Assembly: GCA_003282175.1 (NCBI GenBank)
Contig: QBZX01000008.1
Span: forward strand, 1 to 64,000
Length of the DNA: 64,000 nt
DNA from: Pelagibacteraceae bacterium AG-337-G06
GTDB taxonomy: Bacteria > Pseudomonadota > Alphaproteobacteria > Pelagibacterales > AG-422-B15
Direction of reading: 5' to 3'
Below the pieces are notes generated by a model. The model was not told where the DNA came from, did no database searches, and saw only the letters and a list, made by a program, of their open reading frames with translations. The position numbers and the translations under genes were made by a program. Below, one piece after another: positions 36,779-45,741 of the stretch (its first letter is position 1; each line of letters starts with the position of its first letter).

Positions 36779-37759
36779 ATGTCAGATATAAAAACTTATG
36801 AATATATATGGTTGGATGGTTATAAACCTGAACCATTCATGAGAAGTAAAGTTAAAGCGACAACAGAAACAACAGCACCCGACTGGTCATTTGACGGTTC
36901 ATCGACGCAACAGGCAGAAGGTGGAAGTTCAGACTGCTTACTTCTTCCAGTTCAAACATATACAAATCCAAATGGTCATGATTTGGTAATGACTCAAGTT
37001 CAAGCAGCAGATCATACAACTCACCCTTCAAACTTCCGAGCTGCAGCGGCTGATTTAGTAACTGATGAATGGTGGTTTGGTTTTGAACAGGAGTTCTTTT
37101 TTACAGATTCTAAAACAGGTGAACCTCTTGGATGGGAGGATGGTACACCAAGAGAGCAAGGAGAATACTATTGTGGAGTTGGAGCTGGAAATGTTGTTGG
37201 AAGAAAAATTTCTGATGCTCATTTAAAAGCATGTACCGACCTAGGAATTACTTTAACAGGTACGAACGCGGAAGTAGCGCTTGGACAATGGGAGTATCAA
37301 TGTTTTGGTAAAGGCATTAAAGCAGCTGATGATTTATGGGTAAGTCGATATCTTTTATTCAAGATCGCTGAAGAACATGGCGTTGGTGTGAATATTCATC
37401 CAAAACCAAAAACAGGTGATTGGAATGGTTCAGGTATGCATACCAATTTCTCAAACGAACAAATGCGTACTGGCGGTTCAGAAGAACTATTTTCATCTAT
37501 GTGTGATAAATTAGGTAAGGTTCATGAAGAAGGTATTGCTGCCTATGGACCAGACAATGATATGAGACTTACCGGTCTGCATGAAACTCAGAGTATTGAC
37601 CAATTTTCATATGGCATAAGTGACAGGGGGGCAAGTATAAGAATTCCTGTTTATACTGTTGAGCATAATTGGAATGGATATCTAGAAGACAGGAGACCAG
37701 CTTCTAATGCAGATCCATACAAAATACTTGCTCATATTGTAGGAACATTAACCAAGTAG
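36779..37759 (+). CDS. glnII: Glutamine synthetase type II
   Basis: This is the eukaryote-like, smaller glutamine synthetase (326 residues) that makes glutamine from glutamate, ammonia and ATP. It is not expected to be controlled by adenylylation. Key blocks are the N-terminal YEYIWLDGY, WSFDGSSTQQA, the metal-binding FGFEQEFFF-type segment (WWFGFEQEFFF), NVEVALGQWEYQ-like NAEVALGQWEYQ, TGDWNGSGMHTNFS and RGASIRIPV. It starts 26 nt after glnB behind an AGAAAGGA ribosome binding site and is followed by a strong hairpin before glnA. Confidence 0.94.
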   Translation: MSDIKTYEYIWLDGYKPEPFMRSKVKATTETTAPDWSFDGSSTQQAEGGSSDCLLLPVQTYTNPNGHDLVMTQVQAADHTTHPSNFRAAAADLVTDEWWFGFEQEFFFTDSKTGEPLGWEDGTPREQGEYYCGVGAGNVVGRKISDAHLKACTDLGITLTGTNAEVALGQWEYQCFGKGIKAADDLWVSRYLLFKIAEEHGVGVNIHPKPKTGDWNGSGMHTNFSNEQMRTGGSEELFSSMCDKLGKVHEEGIAAYGPDNDMRLTGLHETQSIDQFSYGISDRGASIRIPVYTVEHNWNGYLEDRRPASNADPYKILAHIVGTLTK

Positions 37760-37778
37760 TCATTAACTAACTAGACAT

Positions 37779-37813
37779 TAGCTCAGTAAATGTGTTAACT
37801 CATTTACTGGCTA
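37779..37813 (+). promoter_or_regulatory. Strong stem-loop between glnII and glnA
   Basis: CAGTAAATG (37784-37792) pairs exactly with CATTTACTG (37801-37809) around 8 nt. TAGC (37779-37782) and GCTA (37810-37813) extend it past a single bulged T, for 13 bp in all. No T-run follows, so it is more likely an RNA processing, stability or leader element than a terminator. It ends 21 nt before the glnA ATG. Confidence 0.55.
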
Positions 37814-37834
37814 AACGTATTAGGGAATATTTTA

Positions 37835-39244
37835 ATGACAACAGTTAATGACGTATTAAAAAAAATCAAAGATGGCGGCGTTAAGTACTTAGACCTTAGG
37901 TTTACAGACCCGAGAGGTAAACTTCAACATTTGACGATGGATTGTTCTGTTGTAGATGAAAGTTTATTAAAAGATGGTGTTTTTTTTGATGGTTCTTCAA
38001 TAGCGGGTTGGAAAGCAATTAATGAGTCTGACATGGTGCTTAGGCCTGACTTATCAACCACAGTGATGGATCCATTCACAGCTCAACCTACAATGATGGT
38101 GTTCTGTGATATCCTCGATGCCGTAACCAAAGAGTCTTACGAAAGAGACCCGAGGGGTACTGCAAGAAAAGCTGAGGAATTTGTAAAAAGCAGTGGTGTT
38201 GGTGATACTGTTTATATTGGACCAGAGGCTGAATTTTTTGTGTTTGATGATGTTAAATTTCAGGTTGATATGAATAAATCAATGTTTGAAATTGATAGCG
38301 CTGAAGGACCTTATAACTCTGGAAAGAATTATGAAAGTGGTAATTTGGCTCATAGACCAGGCATAAAAGGGGGTTACTTTCCTGTTCCTCCTGTAGATAG
38401 TGCGCAAGACATAAGAACTGAGTTTCTAGAAGAGTTAAAAAATTTAGGTTTAAAAATGGAGAAACATCACCACGAGGTTGCTCCAAGTCAACATGAATTA
38501 GGTCTTTTGTTTGATACTTTGTTGAAACAGGGTGATGCAATGCAACTTTATAAGTACGGTGTCCATATGGTTGCGAATGCTTTTGGTAAAACTGCAACCT
38601 TTATGCCAAAACCTGTTAAAGGTGATAATGGTACAGGCATGCATACACACCAATCTATTTGGAAAAATGGAGAACCTTTGTTTGCAGGCGAGAAGTATGC
38701 GGGCCTATCAGATATGGCTTTAAACTATATTGGTGGAATAATAAAGCATGGTAAAGCCCTTAATGCTTTTACAAATGCAAGTACAAACAGTTACAAAAGA
38801 TTGATACCAGGTTTTGAAGCTCCTGTAATACTTGTTTACTCTGCAAGAAACAGATCTGCATCATGCAGAATACCTGTATCTGATAGCCCTAAAGGCAAAA
38901 GAGTAGAAGTAAGGTTTCCTGATCCTTCAGCAAATCCATATTTAGCTTTCTCAGCAATGCTGATGGCTGGACTGGATGGCATAAAAAATAAAATTGATCC
39001 AGGAAAAGCAGCAGATGAGGATCTCTATGAACTTTCAGATGCTGAAGTGAAAAAATTACCAACTGTATGTGGCTCTTTAAGAGAAGCTCTAGACAGCGTT
39101 GATGGAGATAGAGGATTCTTAACTGAAGGTGGCGTGTTCACTGATGATCAAATTGATGGATATATTGACTTAAAAATGGAGGAAGTATACGACCTGGAGC
39201 ATTCCCCTCACCCAATTGAGTTTAAAAACTATTTTAGCGTTTGA
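37835..39244 (+). CDS. glnA: Glutamine synthetase type I
   Basis: This is the dodecameric bacterial glutamine synthetase of 469 residues, the main ammonia-assimilating enzyme. Signatures are FFDGSSIAGW, the metal/ATP site GPEAEFFVFD, MEKHHHEVAPSQHELG, KPVKGDNGTGMHTHQS and NRSASCRIPV. The adenylylation tyrosine is Y398 in EDLYELSD, so GlnE-type control is expected. It lies 75 nt after glnII; a strong hairpin sits in the spacer. Confidence 0.97.
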   Translation: MTTVNDVLKKIKDGGVKYLDLRFTDPRGKLQHLTMDCSVVDESLLKDGVFFDGSSIAGWKAINESDMVLRPDLSTTVMDPFTAQPTMMVFCDILDAVTKESYERDPRGTARKAEEFVKSSGVGDTVYIGPEAEFFVFDDVKFQVDMNKSMFEIDSAEGPYNSGKNYESGNLAHRPGIKGGYFPVPPVDSAQDIRTEFLEELKNLGLKMEKHHHEVAPSQHELGLLFDTLLKQGDAMQLYKYGVHMVANAFGKTATFMPKPVKGDNGTGMHTHQSIWKNGEPLFAGEKYAGLSDMALNYIGGIIKHGKALNAFTNASTNSYKRLIPGFEAPVILVYSARNRSASCRIPVSDSPKGKRVEVRFPDPSANPYLAFSAMLMAGLDGIKNKIDPGKAADEDLYELSDAEVKKLPTVCGSLREALDSVDGDRGFLTEGGVFTDDQIDGYIDLKMEEVYDLEHSPHPIEFKNYFSV

Positions 39245-39309
39245 TTATGTACGTAATTATTGAAATTTTCTTAAATAAAGCTAGTTTAAACTATCTATAG
39301 GAATAAAAA

Positions 39310-40485
39310 ATGGAATTAACTACAGAACATGAGGAATTAAAAAGATCTGCGCTTAGGTTCATTGAAGAAGAAATCAACCCGCATGTAGATGAATGGGAAG
39401 AGAATGAGATATTTCCTGCGCACGAACTTTTCAAGAAACTTGGTGATCAGGGATTTCTTGGCGTCACAAAACCTGAAAAATATGGCGGTGCTGGCCTAGA
39501 TTATTCATACGGCGCAGTTTTAAATGAAGCCATGGCTCATATAAAATGCGGTGGTGTACCAATGGCAATAGGTGTGCAAACTGACATGTCGACGCCCGCT
39601 CTTGCAAGGTTTGGCAGTGAGGAAGTTTGTGATCAATTTCTAAAGCCTTCAATTTCTGGCGACTTTGTATCTTGCCTAGGAGTGTCAGAGCCAAGCGCTG
39701 GTTCAGATGTCGCAGCAATCAAAACGCATGCAGTAAAAGATGGCGATGACTATGTTATTAATGGGTCTAAAATGTGGATAACAAATGGAACTCAGGCTGA
39801 CTGGATGTGTATGCTCGCTAATACTGATAATGTGGCAAAAAATAAACACTTAAATAAGTCCTTAATTTGCGTGCCTCTCAAAGAAAACGGGAAACGTGCT
39901 AAAGGGGTAACTATAAATAGAAAACTAAAAAAAATGGGAATGCATTCCTCTGATACAGCGGAAATATTTTTTGAAGATGTTAGGGTCCCTCAAAGCTATT
40001 TAGTAGGAGAAGAAGGAAAAGGGTTCATGTATCAAATGATGCAATTTCAAGAAGAAAGATTATATGCCGCTATCGCAAACTATACGTCATGCGAACTCGC
40101 TATTAATCAAACAATTGATTACACAAGACAAAGAAAAACATTTGGCAAACCTATCCTCGATAACCAAGTTGTTCACTTTAAATTATCTGAACTCATGACG
40201 GAAGTAGAAGCCCTTAAGGCTTTAACATGGAAAGGAATAGACATTCATGTAAACGGAGGCGACTGCACAAAACTTGCTTCTATGTCAAAATTAAAATCAA
40301 CTCGGCTTGCACGAAAAGTAAATGATGAATGTCTTCAGTTTTGGGGAGGAATGGGCTTTATGGATGAAACCCCTATCTCTCGAGCATACAGGGATGGTCG
40401 TCTTGGATCAATCGGAGGTGGTTCCGATGAAGTAATGCTTGGAATTATTTCAAAGTATTTAGATATATTGCCAGGAAAAAACTAA
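39310..40485 (+). CDS. Acyl-CoA dehydrogenase
   Basis: This FAD enzyme of 391 residues introduces a trans-2 double bond into an acyl-CoA. The FAD/acyl-CoA signature is CLGVSEPSAGSDVAA, followed by KMWITNGTQADW, and the C-terminal domain has YTRQRKTFGKPILDNQ, ECLQFWGGMGFM and SIGGGSDEVMLGI. No glutamate catalytic base can be assigned with certainty. It is convergent with the carboxyltransferase gene with no gap between stops. Substrate length or branching cannot be read; acyclic-isoprenoid or branched-chain use is possible given the neighbour. Confidence 0.9.
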   Translation: MELTTEHEELKRSALRFIEEEINPHVDEWEENEIFPAHELFKKLGDQGFLGVTKPEKYGGAGLDYSYGAVLNEAMAHIKCGGVPMAIGVQTDMSTPALARFGSEEVCDQFLKPSISGDFVSCLGVSEPSAGSDVAAIKTHAVKDGDDYVINGSKMWITNGTQADWMCMLANTDNVAKNKHLNKSLICVPLKENGKRAKGVTINRKLKKMGMHSSDTAEIFFEDVRVPQSYLVGEEGKGFMYQMMQFQEERLYAAIANYTSCELAINQTIDYTRQRKTFGKPILDNQVVHFKLSELMTEVEALKALTWKGIDIHVNGGDCTKLASMSKLKSTRLARKVNDECLQFWGGMGFMDETPISRAYRDGRLGSIGGGSDEVMLGIISKYLDILPGKN

Positions 40486-42123
40486 TTACATTCTCGCTAC
40501 GCCAAATGTATTTGGCTTTAATTCTCTTTTATCTCCGTCACTAATAATGTTTAGACATTCACCCAATATTTTTCTTGTATCTCTTGGATCAATTATTCCA
40601 TCATCCCAGAGTCTAGCTGAACAAAAAATAGCCTCGCCCTCCTCACGGTATTGATCAATTATTTTTTTCTTCATGCCTTCTAACATTTCAAGGTTTTCTC
40701 CGTAGATTTTTTTAGGATCCATTCCTTTTTTTTCAGCGCCCTCCATAGCAACCTGAGCCATTGTTCTTGCAGCTTGCTCGCCGCCCATTACACTCATTTT
40801 TGCATTTGGCCACGAAAACAAAAATCTTGGGTCATAAGACCTTCCAGCCATTCCATATTCACCTGCACCGAAAGATGCCCCTATTCTTAGAGTTATCTTT
40901 GGAACCGTGCAATTTGTAACTGCTTGTATCATTTTTGATCCGTGTCTAATCATTCCTTTTGCCTCTTCCTTTGTCCCAACCATAAAACCAGTAATATTTT
41001 GTAAAAAGATAAGTGGGGTATTTGACTGAGAGCATATCTGTATAAATTGAGTAGCCTTGTTTGCACTTTCAGAAAATATAGGACCATTATTTGCAAGTAT
41101 ACCGACTTTATAGCCATGGATGCTAGCATGACCCGTAATCAGAGTTTTACCCCATCCCTCTTTGAACTCTAGAAATTCAGACCCATCAGTTATTCTTGCT
41201 ATTACTTCTCGACAATCATAAGGCAACTTATAATCAACCGGGACAACTCCTGTAAGTTCATCGGGCGAATAGATCGGTTCTTTGTAATCATTCTTTTGTG
41301 TTGTCTCAAAATCATTATCCCATCCAATATTTTTCATAACATCACGGGCTATCTCAATTGCGTGAGCATCGTCTTTAGCCATATACTCTGCTAGGCCAGA
41401 CACCGCATAATGCAAATCTGCTCCACCAATTTCTTCATCGGTTGCTATTTCACCTAATGAAGCTCTAAGAAGAGGTGGGCCCGCAAGAAATATTTTAGAT
41501 CTTTCTTTAACAACTATTATGTAATCAGATAATCCAGTTTGGTATGCGCCACCGGCAGTTGACGATCCATGCACAACACCTATCGTTGGGATTCCCATAG
41601 CAGACATTTTTGCTAAATTTGCAAAACTTCTTCCACCTTTAATAAACATATCTGTTTGACGGAGCAAATTGGCACCCGCGCTCTCAATTAGTTGAATAAA
41701 AGGCAATTTATTTTCAAAAATCATTTGTGCGCCTCTAAGTCCTTTTTCAACGCCCATTGCTGAACTGCTTCCCCCTTTGATACCTGCATCTGATACACCA
41801 ATCATGCATCGTACTCCTGAAACGTAACCTATACCTCCAATGCCATTACCCCAGCCAATGCTCTTTTCTCCGTCATCGTCACCAATCTTGTACCCAGCTA
41901 AAGTTGACAGTGGAAGCCAAAAGCTACCGGGATCGAGAAGCTTTTTAAGTCTATCTCGTGGTAATAGTTGGCCTCTTTTTTCAAACTTTTCTTTTGATCT
42001 GGCTGAGTTATCAGCAATTTTTTTCTCTAAAGTTCTGACTTCTTCTATTAATTTTGCATGATCCTGCTGGTTCTTCTTGAAAGATTTTGAATTGATCATG
42101 ATTTTTGATTCAATGACTGGCAT
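40486..42123 (-). CDS. Acyl-CoA carboxylase carboxyltransferase (beta) subunit, AtuC/MccB-like
   Basis: The 545-residue carboxyltransferase moves CO2 from carboxybiotin to an acyl-CoA. Both crotonase-like halves are present: N-terminal KRGQLLPRDRLKKLLDPGS, ESAGANLLRQTD and HGSSTAGGAY; C-terminal LQNITGFMVG, GASFGAGEYGMAGR and MSVMGGEQAA. The opening MPVIESK and the KRGQLLPRDR motif recall geranyl-CoA carboxylase AtuC more than MccB, judged from memory. No biotin-carrier/carboxylase alpha subunit lies in the window, so it must be encoded elsewhere. Biotinylation of that partner would use BirA. Confidence 0.88.
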   Translation of the reverse strand: MPVIESKIMINSKSFKKNQQDHAKLIEEVRTLEKKIADNSARSKEKFEKRGQLLPRDRLKKLLDPGSFWLPLSTLAGYKIGDDDGEKSIGWGNGIGGIGYVSGVRCMIGVSDAGIKGGSSSAMGVEKGLRGAQMIFENKLPFIQLIESAGANLLRQTDMFIKGGRSFANLAKMSAMGIPTIGVVHGSSTAGGAYQTGLSDYIIVVKERSKIFLAGPPLLRASLGEIATDEEIGGADLHYAVSGLAEYMAKDDAHAIEIARDVMKNIGWDNDFETTQKNDYKEPIYSPDELTGVVPVDYKLPYDCREVIARITDGSEFLEFKEGWGKTLITGHASIHGYKVGILANNGPIFSESANKATQFIQICSQSNTPLIFLQNITGFMVGTKEEAKGMIRHGSKMIQAVTNCTVPKITLRIGASFGAGEYGMAGRSYDPRFLFSWPNAKMSVMGGEQAARTMAQVAMEGAEKKGMDPKKIYGENLEMLEGMKKKIIDQYREEGEAIFCSARLWDDGIIDPRDTRKILGECLNIISDGDKRELKPNTFGVARM

Positions 42124-42206
42124 GGTAAAACTCTAATAATTTCATGCCGTTAGACTAATAAAATATTACACAAAGTAAAGAATCTTGTTTAGTAATAGAA
42201 CTGTTG

Positions 42207-44204
42207 ATGAGAAAAAAAAATATCAAGAAAAAGTCGCCCAAAAAAGGAAAGCTAAAAAACAAAATAGTTAGTAAACCAAGCAAAAGTTATACAGCAAAGG
42301 ATATTGAGGTCCTTGAGGGGTTAGAGCCGGTCAGAAAAAGACCGGGCATGTATATTGGTGGCACTGACATTTTAGCAATGCATCACCTGGTTAGTGAGGT
42401 GCTCGATAACTCAATGGATGAAGTAGTAGCTGGTCACGCAAATAAAGTAGAAATAAACCTAAAAAATAACACAACTATTGAAATATCCGACAATGGTAGA
42501 GGAATTCCAGTTGACAAGCATCCTAAATTCAAGATACCTGCTGCTGAAGTAATCATGACTACACTTCATTCAGGAGGAAAATTTTCTAATAATAGCTATA
42601 AAACATCCGGCGGATTGCATGGCGTTGGCATTTCAGTAGTTAATGCTCTTTCGAAAAAATTAACACTTGAAATTGCGAGGGATAAAAAATATTTCTCGCA
42701 GGTTTACCAACAAGGTAATCCTAAAACAAAATTAAAATCTTTCTCAAAAGGTTCATTGAAAAAAGGCACAAGAATAGTTTTTTCACCAGACACTGAAATC
42801 TTTGGTGATGACGCCTATTTCGATTCTTCGATTATTTATAATATGGCCAAAGCAAAAGCTTACTTAATACCAGATGTTGAGATTCATTGGTCTTGTGATA
42901 AATCTGTTTCAAAAAAGAATGTTCCCATTAAGGAAAAACTGCACTATTCAGATGGGATAAAGGATTATCTTCATAGTCTGTGTTCACCGCAAGATCCAAT
43001 CTTTGAAGACCCCTTTTATTTTAACACAAAAATTAGCGGAGAAGATGGAAAGATAGAAGGAATTATTAATTGGTTTGATACTATAGAACCAATAAACGAG
43101 TCATACTGTAATACAATAAAAACACCTATGGGAGGAACACATGAAAGTGGGTTCAAATCAGGTGTATTTAAAGCATTTAAAGAATTTTCAAAATTAAAGT
43201 ACGAAAAAAAATCATCTCAAATAAATCAAGAAGACTTATTTGGATCTTCAGCTTCTATTCTATCTGTATTTCTCGAAAATCCAGAATTTCAAGGACAGAC
43301 GAAGGAAAAACTATCAAGTATTGAGCCGGGAAGAAAGATAGAAAGCAAAGTTAAAATTTTATTTGAACAATGGCTTACTTCAAAAACTAAATCTGCTGAG
43401 GAGTTATTTCTATATGCTTTCAATAGATCTCAATTACGACTTCAAGACAGATCAAATCAAATAATTGATAAAAATATAAAAAGAAAAAAAACAACATTAC
43501 CGGGTAAACTGGCGGACTGCTCAATAGATGGAAACAAAGGAACAGAAATATTTTTAGTAGAAGGAGACTCAGCTGGAGGGTCAGCGAAACAAGCAAGAGA
43601 TCGTAAAACTCAAGCGATTTTACCATTGAGAGGAAAAATATTGAACGTAGTAAGTGCGGGAAGAGAAAAAATTAACGCCAATCAAGAAATTATTGATTTA
43701 GTGCAAGCCATTGGCTGCAAGAGAGGTGAAAAATTTAATTCAAAAGATATCAGGTATGAGAAAATAATTATAATGACAGATGCTGATGTTGATGGTGCCC
43801 ACATATCAACATTATTAATGTCTTTCTTTTATAAAGAATTCCCTAAATTGATTGATGAGGGTTATTTATATCTTTCTGTACCTCCACTATTTAAAATATC
43901 TAAGGGTTCTAAGATATTATACGCCGTAGATGAAAAACATCGGGACCAAATCATAAAGTCTGAGTTTAAGAGTGGTGAAATTATGATAAATAGATTTAAA
44001 GGCTTAGGAGAAATGATGCCCGCACAATTAAAGGAAACAACAATGTCACCAGAGAACAGAACTTTATTAAAAGTCCAAATTGCATCAAAAGATAAAAATA
44101 AAACAAAAAAATCTGTAGAGGCACTCATGGGAAAAAAGCCAGAGCTTAGATTCAAATTTATAATAGATAATTCTAAAAGTATTTCTGCAGAAAATATTCT
44201 TTAA
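42207..44204 (+). CDS. parE: DNA topoisomerase IV subunit B
   Basis: ParE is the ATPase subunit of topoisomerase IV, which decatenates chromosomes. The GHKL ATP site comprises EVLDNSMDEV, ISDNGRGIPV and GGLHGVGISVVNALS. The TOPRIM domain has LVEGDSAGGSAKQARDR, PLRGKILNV and MTDADVDGAHI. The length of 665 and the QAILPLRGK sequence favour ParE over GyrB. The ATG at 42207 is used; a TTG one codon upstream also keeps the frame. The first 25 residues are a Lys-rich extension ahead of the conserved YTAKDIEVLEGLEPVRKRPG. Confidence 0.94.
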   Translation: MRKKNIKKKSPKKGKLKNKIVSKPSKSYTAKDIEVLEGLEPVRKRPGMYIGGTDILAMHHLVSEVLDNSMDEVVAGHANKVEINLKNNTTIEISDNGRGIPVDKHPKFKIPAAEVIMTTLHSGGKFSNNSYKTSGGLHGVGISVVNALSKKLTLEIARDKKYFSQVYQQGNPKTKLKSFSKGSLKKGTRIVFSPDTEIFGDDAYFDSSIIYNMAKAKAYLIPDVEIHWSCDKSVSKKNVPIKEKLHYSDGIKDYLHSLCSPQDPIFEDPFYFNTKISGEDGKIEGIINWFDTIEPINESYCNTIKTPMGGTHESGFKSGVFKAFKEFSKLKYEKKSSQINQEDLFGSSASILSVFLENPEFQGQTKEKLSSIEPGRKIESKVKILFEQWLTSKTKSAEELFLYAFNRSQLRLQDRSNQIIDKNIKRKKTTLPGKLADCSIDGNKGTEIFLVEGDSAGGSAKQARDRKTQAILPLRGKILNVVSAGREKINANQEIIDLVQAIGCKRGEKFNSKDIRYEKIIIMTDADVDGAHISTLLMSFFYKEFPKLIDEGYLYLSVPPLFKISKGSKILYAVDEKHRDQIIKSEFKSGEIMINRFKGLGEMMPAQLKETTMSPENRTLLKVQIASKDKNKTKKSVEALMGKKPELRFKFIIDNSKSISAENIL

Positions 44205-45658
44205 GTAAGATTTCTAATATTTTTTTCAGTTTTTTCGTTGAAGGGTGCTGTTATAAGTTTTGCAGCATCGAGCAAGTTTTGACCCTTAAGTACCGCTCTT
44301 TTGTGACTGAAATTTTTAAATCCATCATATCCATGGTAAGAGCCCATTCCACTGGGGCCAACACCACCAAATGGTAAATCATGCATTGCAAATTGTGAAA
44401 TAAGGTCATTTATAGCAATTTGACCTGAACTTGTTTTGTTTAATAGCTCATCAATCTCACTTTTTTCATTACCAAAATAATATAATGCAAGTGCTTTCGG
44501 CAATTTATTTACGTATGATATTACTTCAGTAAACTTATCATATGTCTTTACAGGCAAGAGTGGTCCAAATATTTCCTCTTGCATTATTTTCATGTCGTCA
44601 GTGGGATTAAGAACCAAAGTAGGAGCAATTTTGTGATATTGCTGTTGTGATAGATCCTCATTTGCTGGATTAATTTCAATAATTTCAGCCCCCTTCTCCC
44701 TTGCATCATTAATAAGGTTATTCAGGCGATCATAATGATTCAGATGAATGATTGATGTATAATCAGGATTATTTTTAATTGTCGGATACCTCTCACTTAC
44801 ATGGTTTTTTGCATGTTCAACAAACTCTGAAACCTTATCAGAAGGTGCAAAAACATAATCAGGGGATATACAAATTTGTCCTGAGTTCAAAAGTTTACCA
44901 GTCATTATTTGATCAACTGTTTTTTTTATTTTTGCATTTTGACTAATAATTGATGGGGACTTGCCGCCCAGCTCCAATGTAAGAGGCACTAAATTCTCAG
45001 CTGCACTTAGTGCAACTTTTCTTGCAACAGCTGTTGATCCTGTAAAAAGAAGATGATCAAATGGCAAGCCTGAAAATTCCTGTGATGTTTTAGGTCCACC
45101 ATTTATAACCACTACTTCTTTTTCATTAAAATATTTTGAAATTAGTTCTTCAGTTAATTCTGAGGTTGCAGGAACAAATTCTGATAGCTTCATCATAGCA
45201 TTATTGCCTGCAGCTAAAACTTCAACTAATGGAGCTATACTTAAAATTAACGGAAAGTTCCAGGGAGAAATTATGCCTACCACTCCATATGGCTGAAACT
45301 GGATATATGCTTTTGCACCTAAGAGTCCAAGTGGAAAGTTAGGTTTTCTTTTTTCTGGCTTCATCCATTTATGAATATTTTTTAATGCATCTTTTGCATT
45401 ATTAATTACTGGTAAAGTATCAGATAACAAGCTCATTTGCTCATGTCTACTGCCAAAATCAGATTGAAGAGCTTTATGAAAAGAGTCCATATTTTCTTCG
45501 ACTAATAATTGAAGTCTTTTAATTCTGTCTACTCTAACGTTGATATCTGGATTATAGTTTTCTATAAATTGATCTTTTAATACACTTAATTTAGAAAGCA
45601 TTAAGTCCTTACTTACTTCTGGATACGTTCCATCAATTCCTACTCCACCAAGTCCCAT
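44201..45658 (-). CDS. Aldehyde dehydrogenase, coniferyl-aldehyde dehydrogenase-like
   Basis: This NAD(P)-dependent aldehyde dehydrogenase of 485 residues has the active-site Cys in NSGQICISPDYVF, the general base Glu in TLELGGKSP and the nucleotide site GSTAVARKV. The PYGVVGIISPWNFPL block and the C-terminal DLPFGGVGPSGMGSYHGYDG match the class 3 / coniferyl aldehyde dehydrogenase group. No membrane anchor is clear. It overlaps the convergent parE end by 4 nt. Aliphatic or aromatic aldehydes are equally possible substrates. Confidence 0.88.
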   Translation of the reverse strand: MGLGGVGIDGTYPEVSKDLMLSKLSVLKDQFIENYNPDINVRVDRIKRLQLLVEENMDSFHKALQSDFGSRHEQMSLLSDTLPVINNAKDALKNIHKWMKPEKRKPNFPLGLLGAKAYIQFQPYGVVGIISPWNFPLILSIAPLVEVLAAGNNAMMKLSEFVPATSELTEELISKYFNEKEVVVINGGPKTSQEFSGLPFDHLLFTGSTAVARKVALSAAENLVPLTLELGGKSPSIISQNAKIKKTVDQIMTGKLLNSGQICISPDYVFAPSDKVSEFVEHAKNHVSERYPTIKNNPDYTSIIHLNHYDRLNNLINDAREKGAEIIEINPANEDLSQQQYHKIAPTLVLNPTDDMKIMQEEIFGPLLPVKTYDKFTEVISYVNKLPKALALYYFGNEKSEIDELLNKTSSGQIAINDLISQFAMHDLPFGGVGPSGMGSYHGYDGFKNFSHKRAVLKGQNLLDAAKLITAPFNEKTEKNIRNLT

Positions 45659-45741
45659 AAAAAATCCTCTTTGAGATCTTATATCAATTAATCTAAAAAA
45701 ATATACTTTTTTGTATTGTCTTATAGGTCTATACTATTTTC

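Noticed and set aside
39282-39293. 12-base palindrome TAGTTTAAACTA ahead of the acyl-CoA dehydrogenase gene, as an operator
   Set aside because: It is A/T-rich, short and without spacer or second copy; expected by chance in this base composition.
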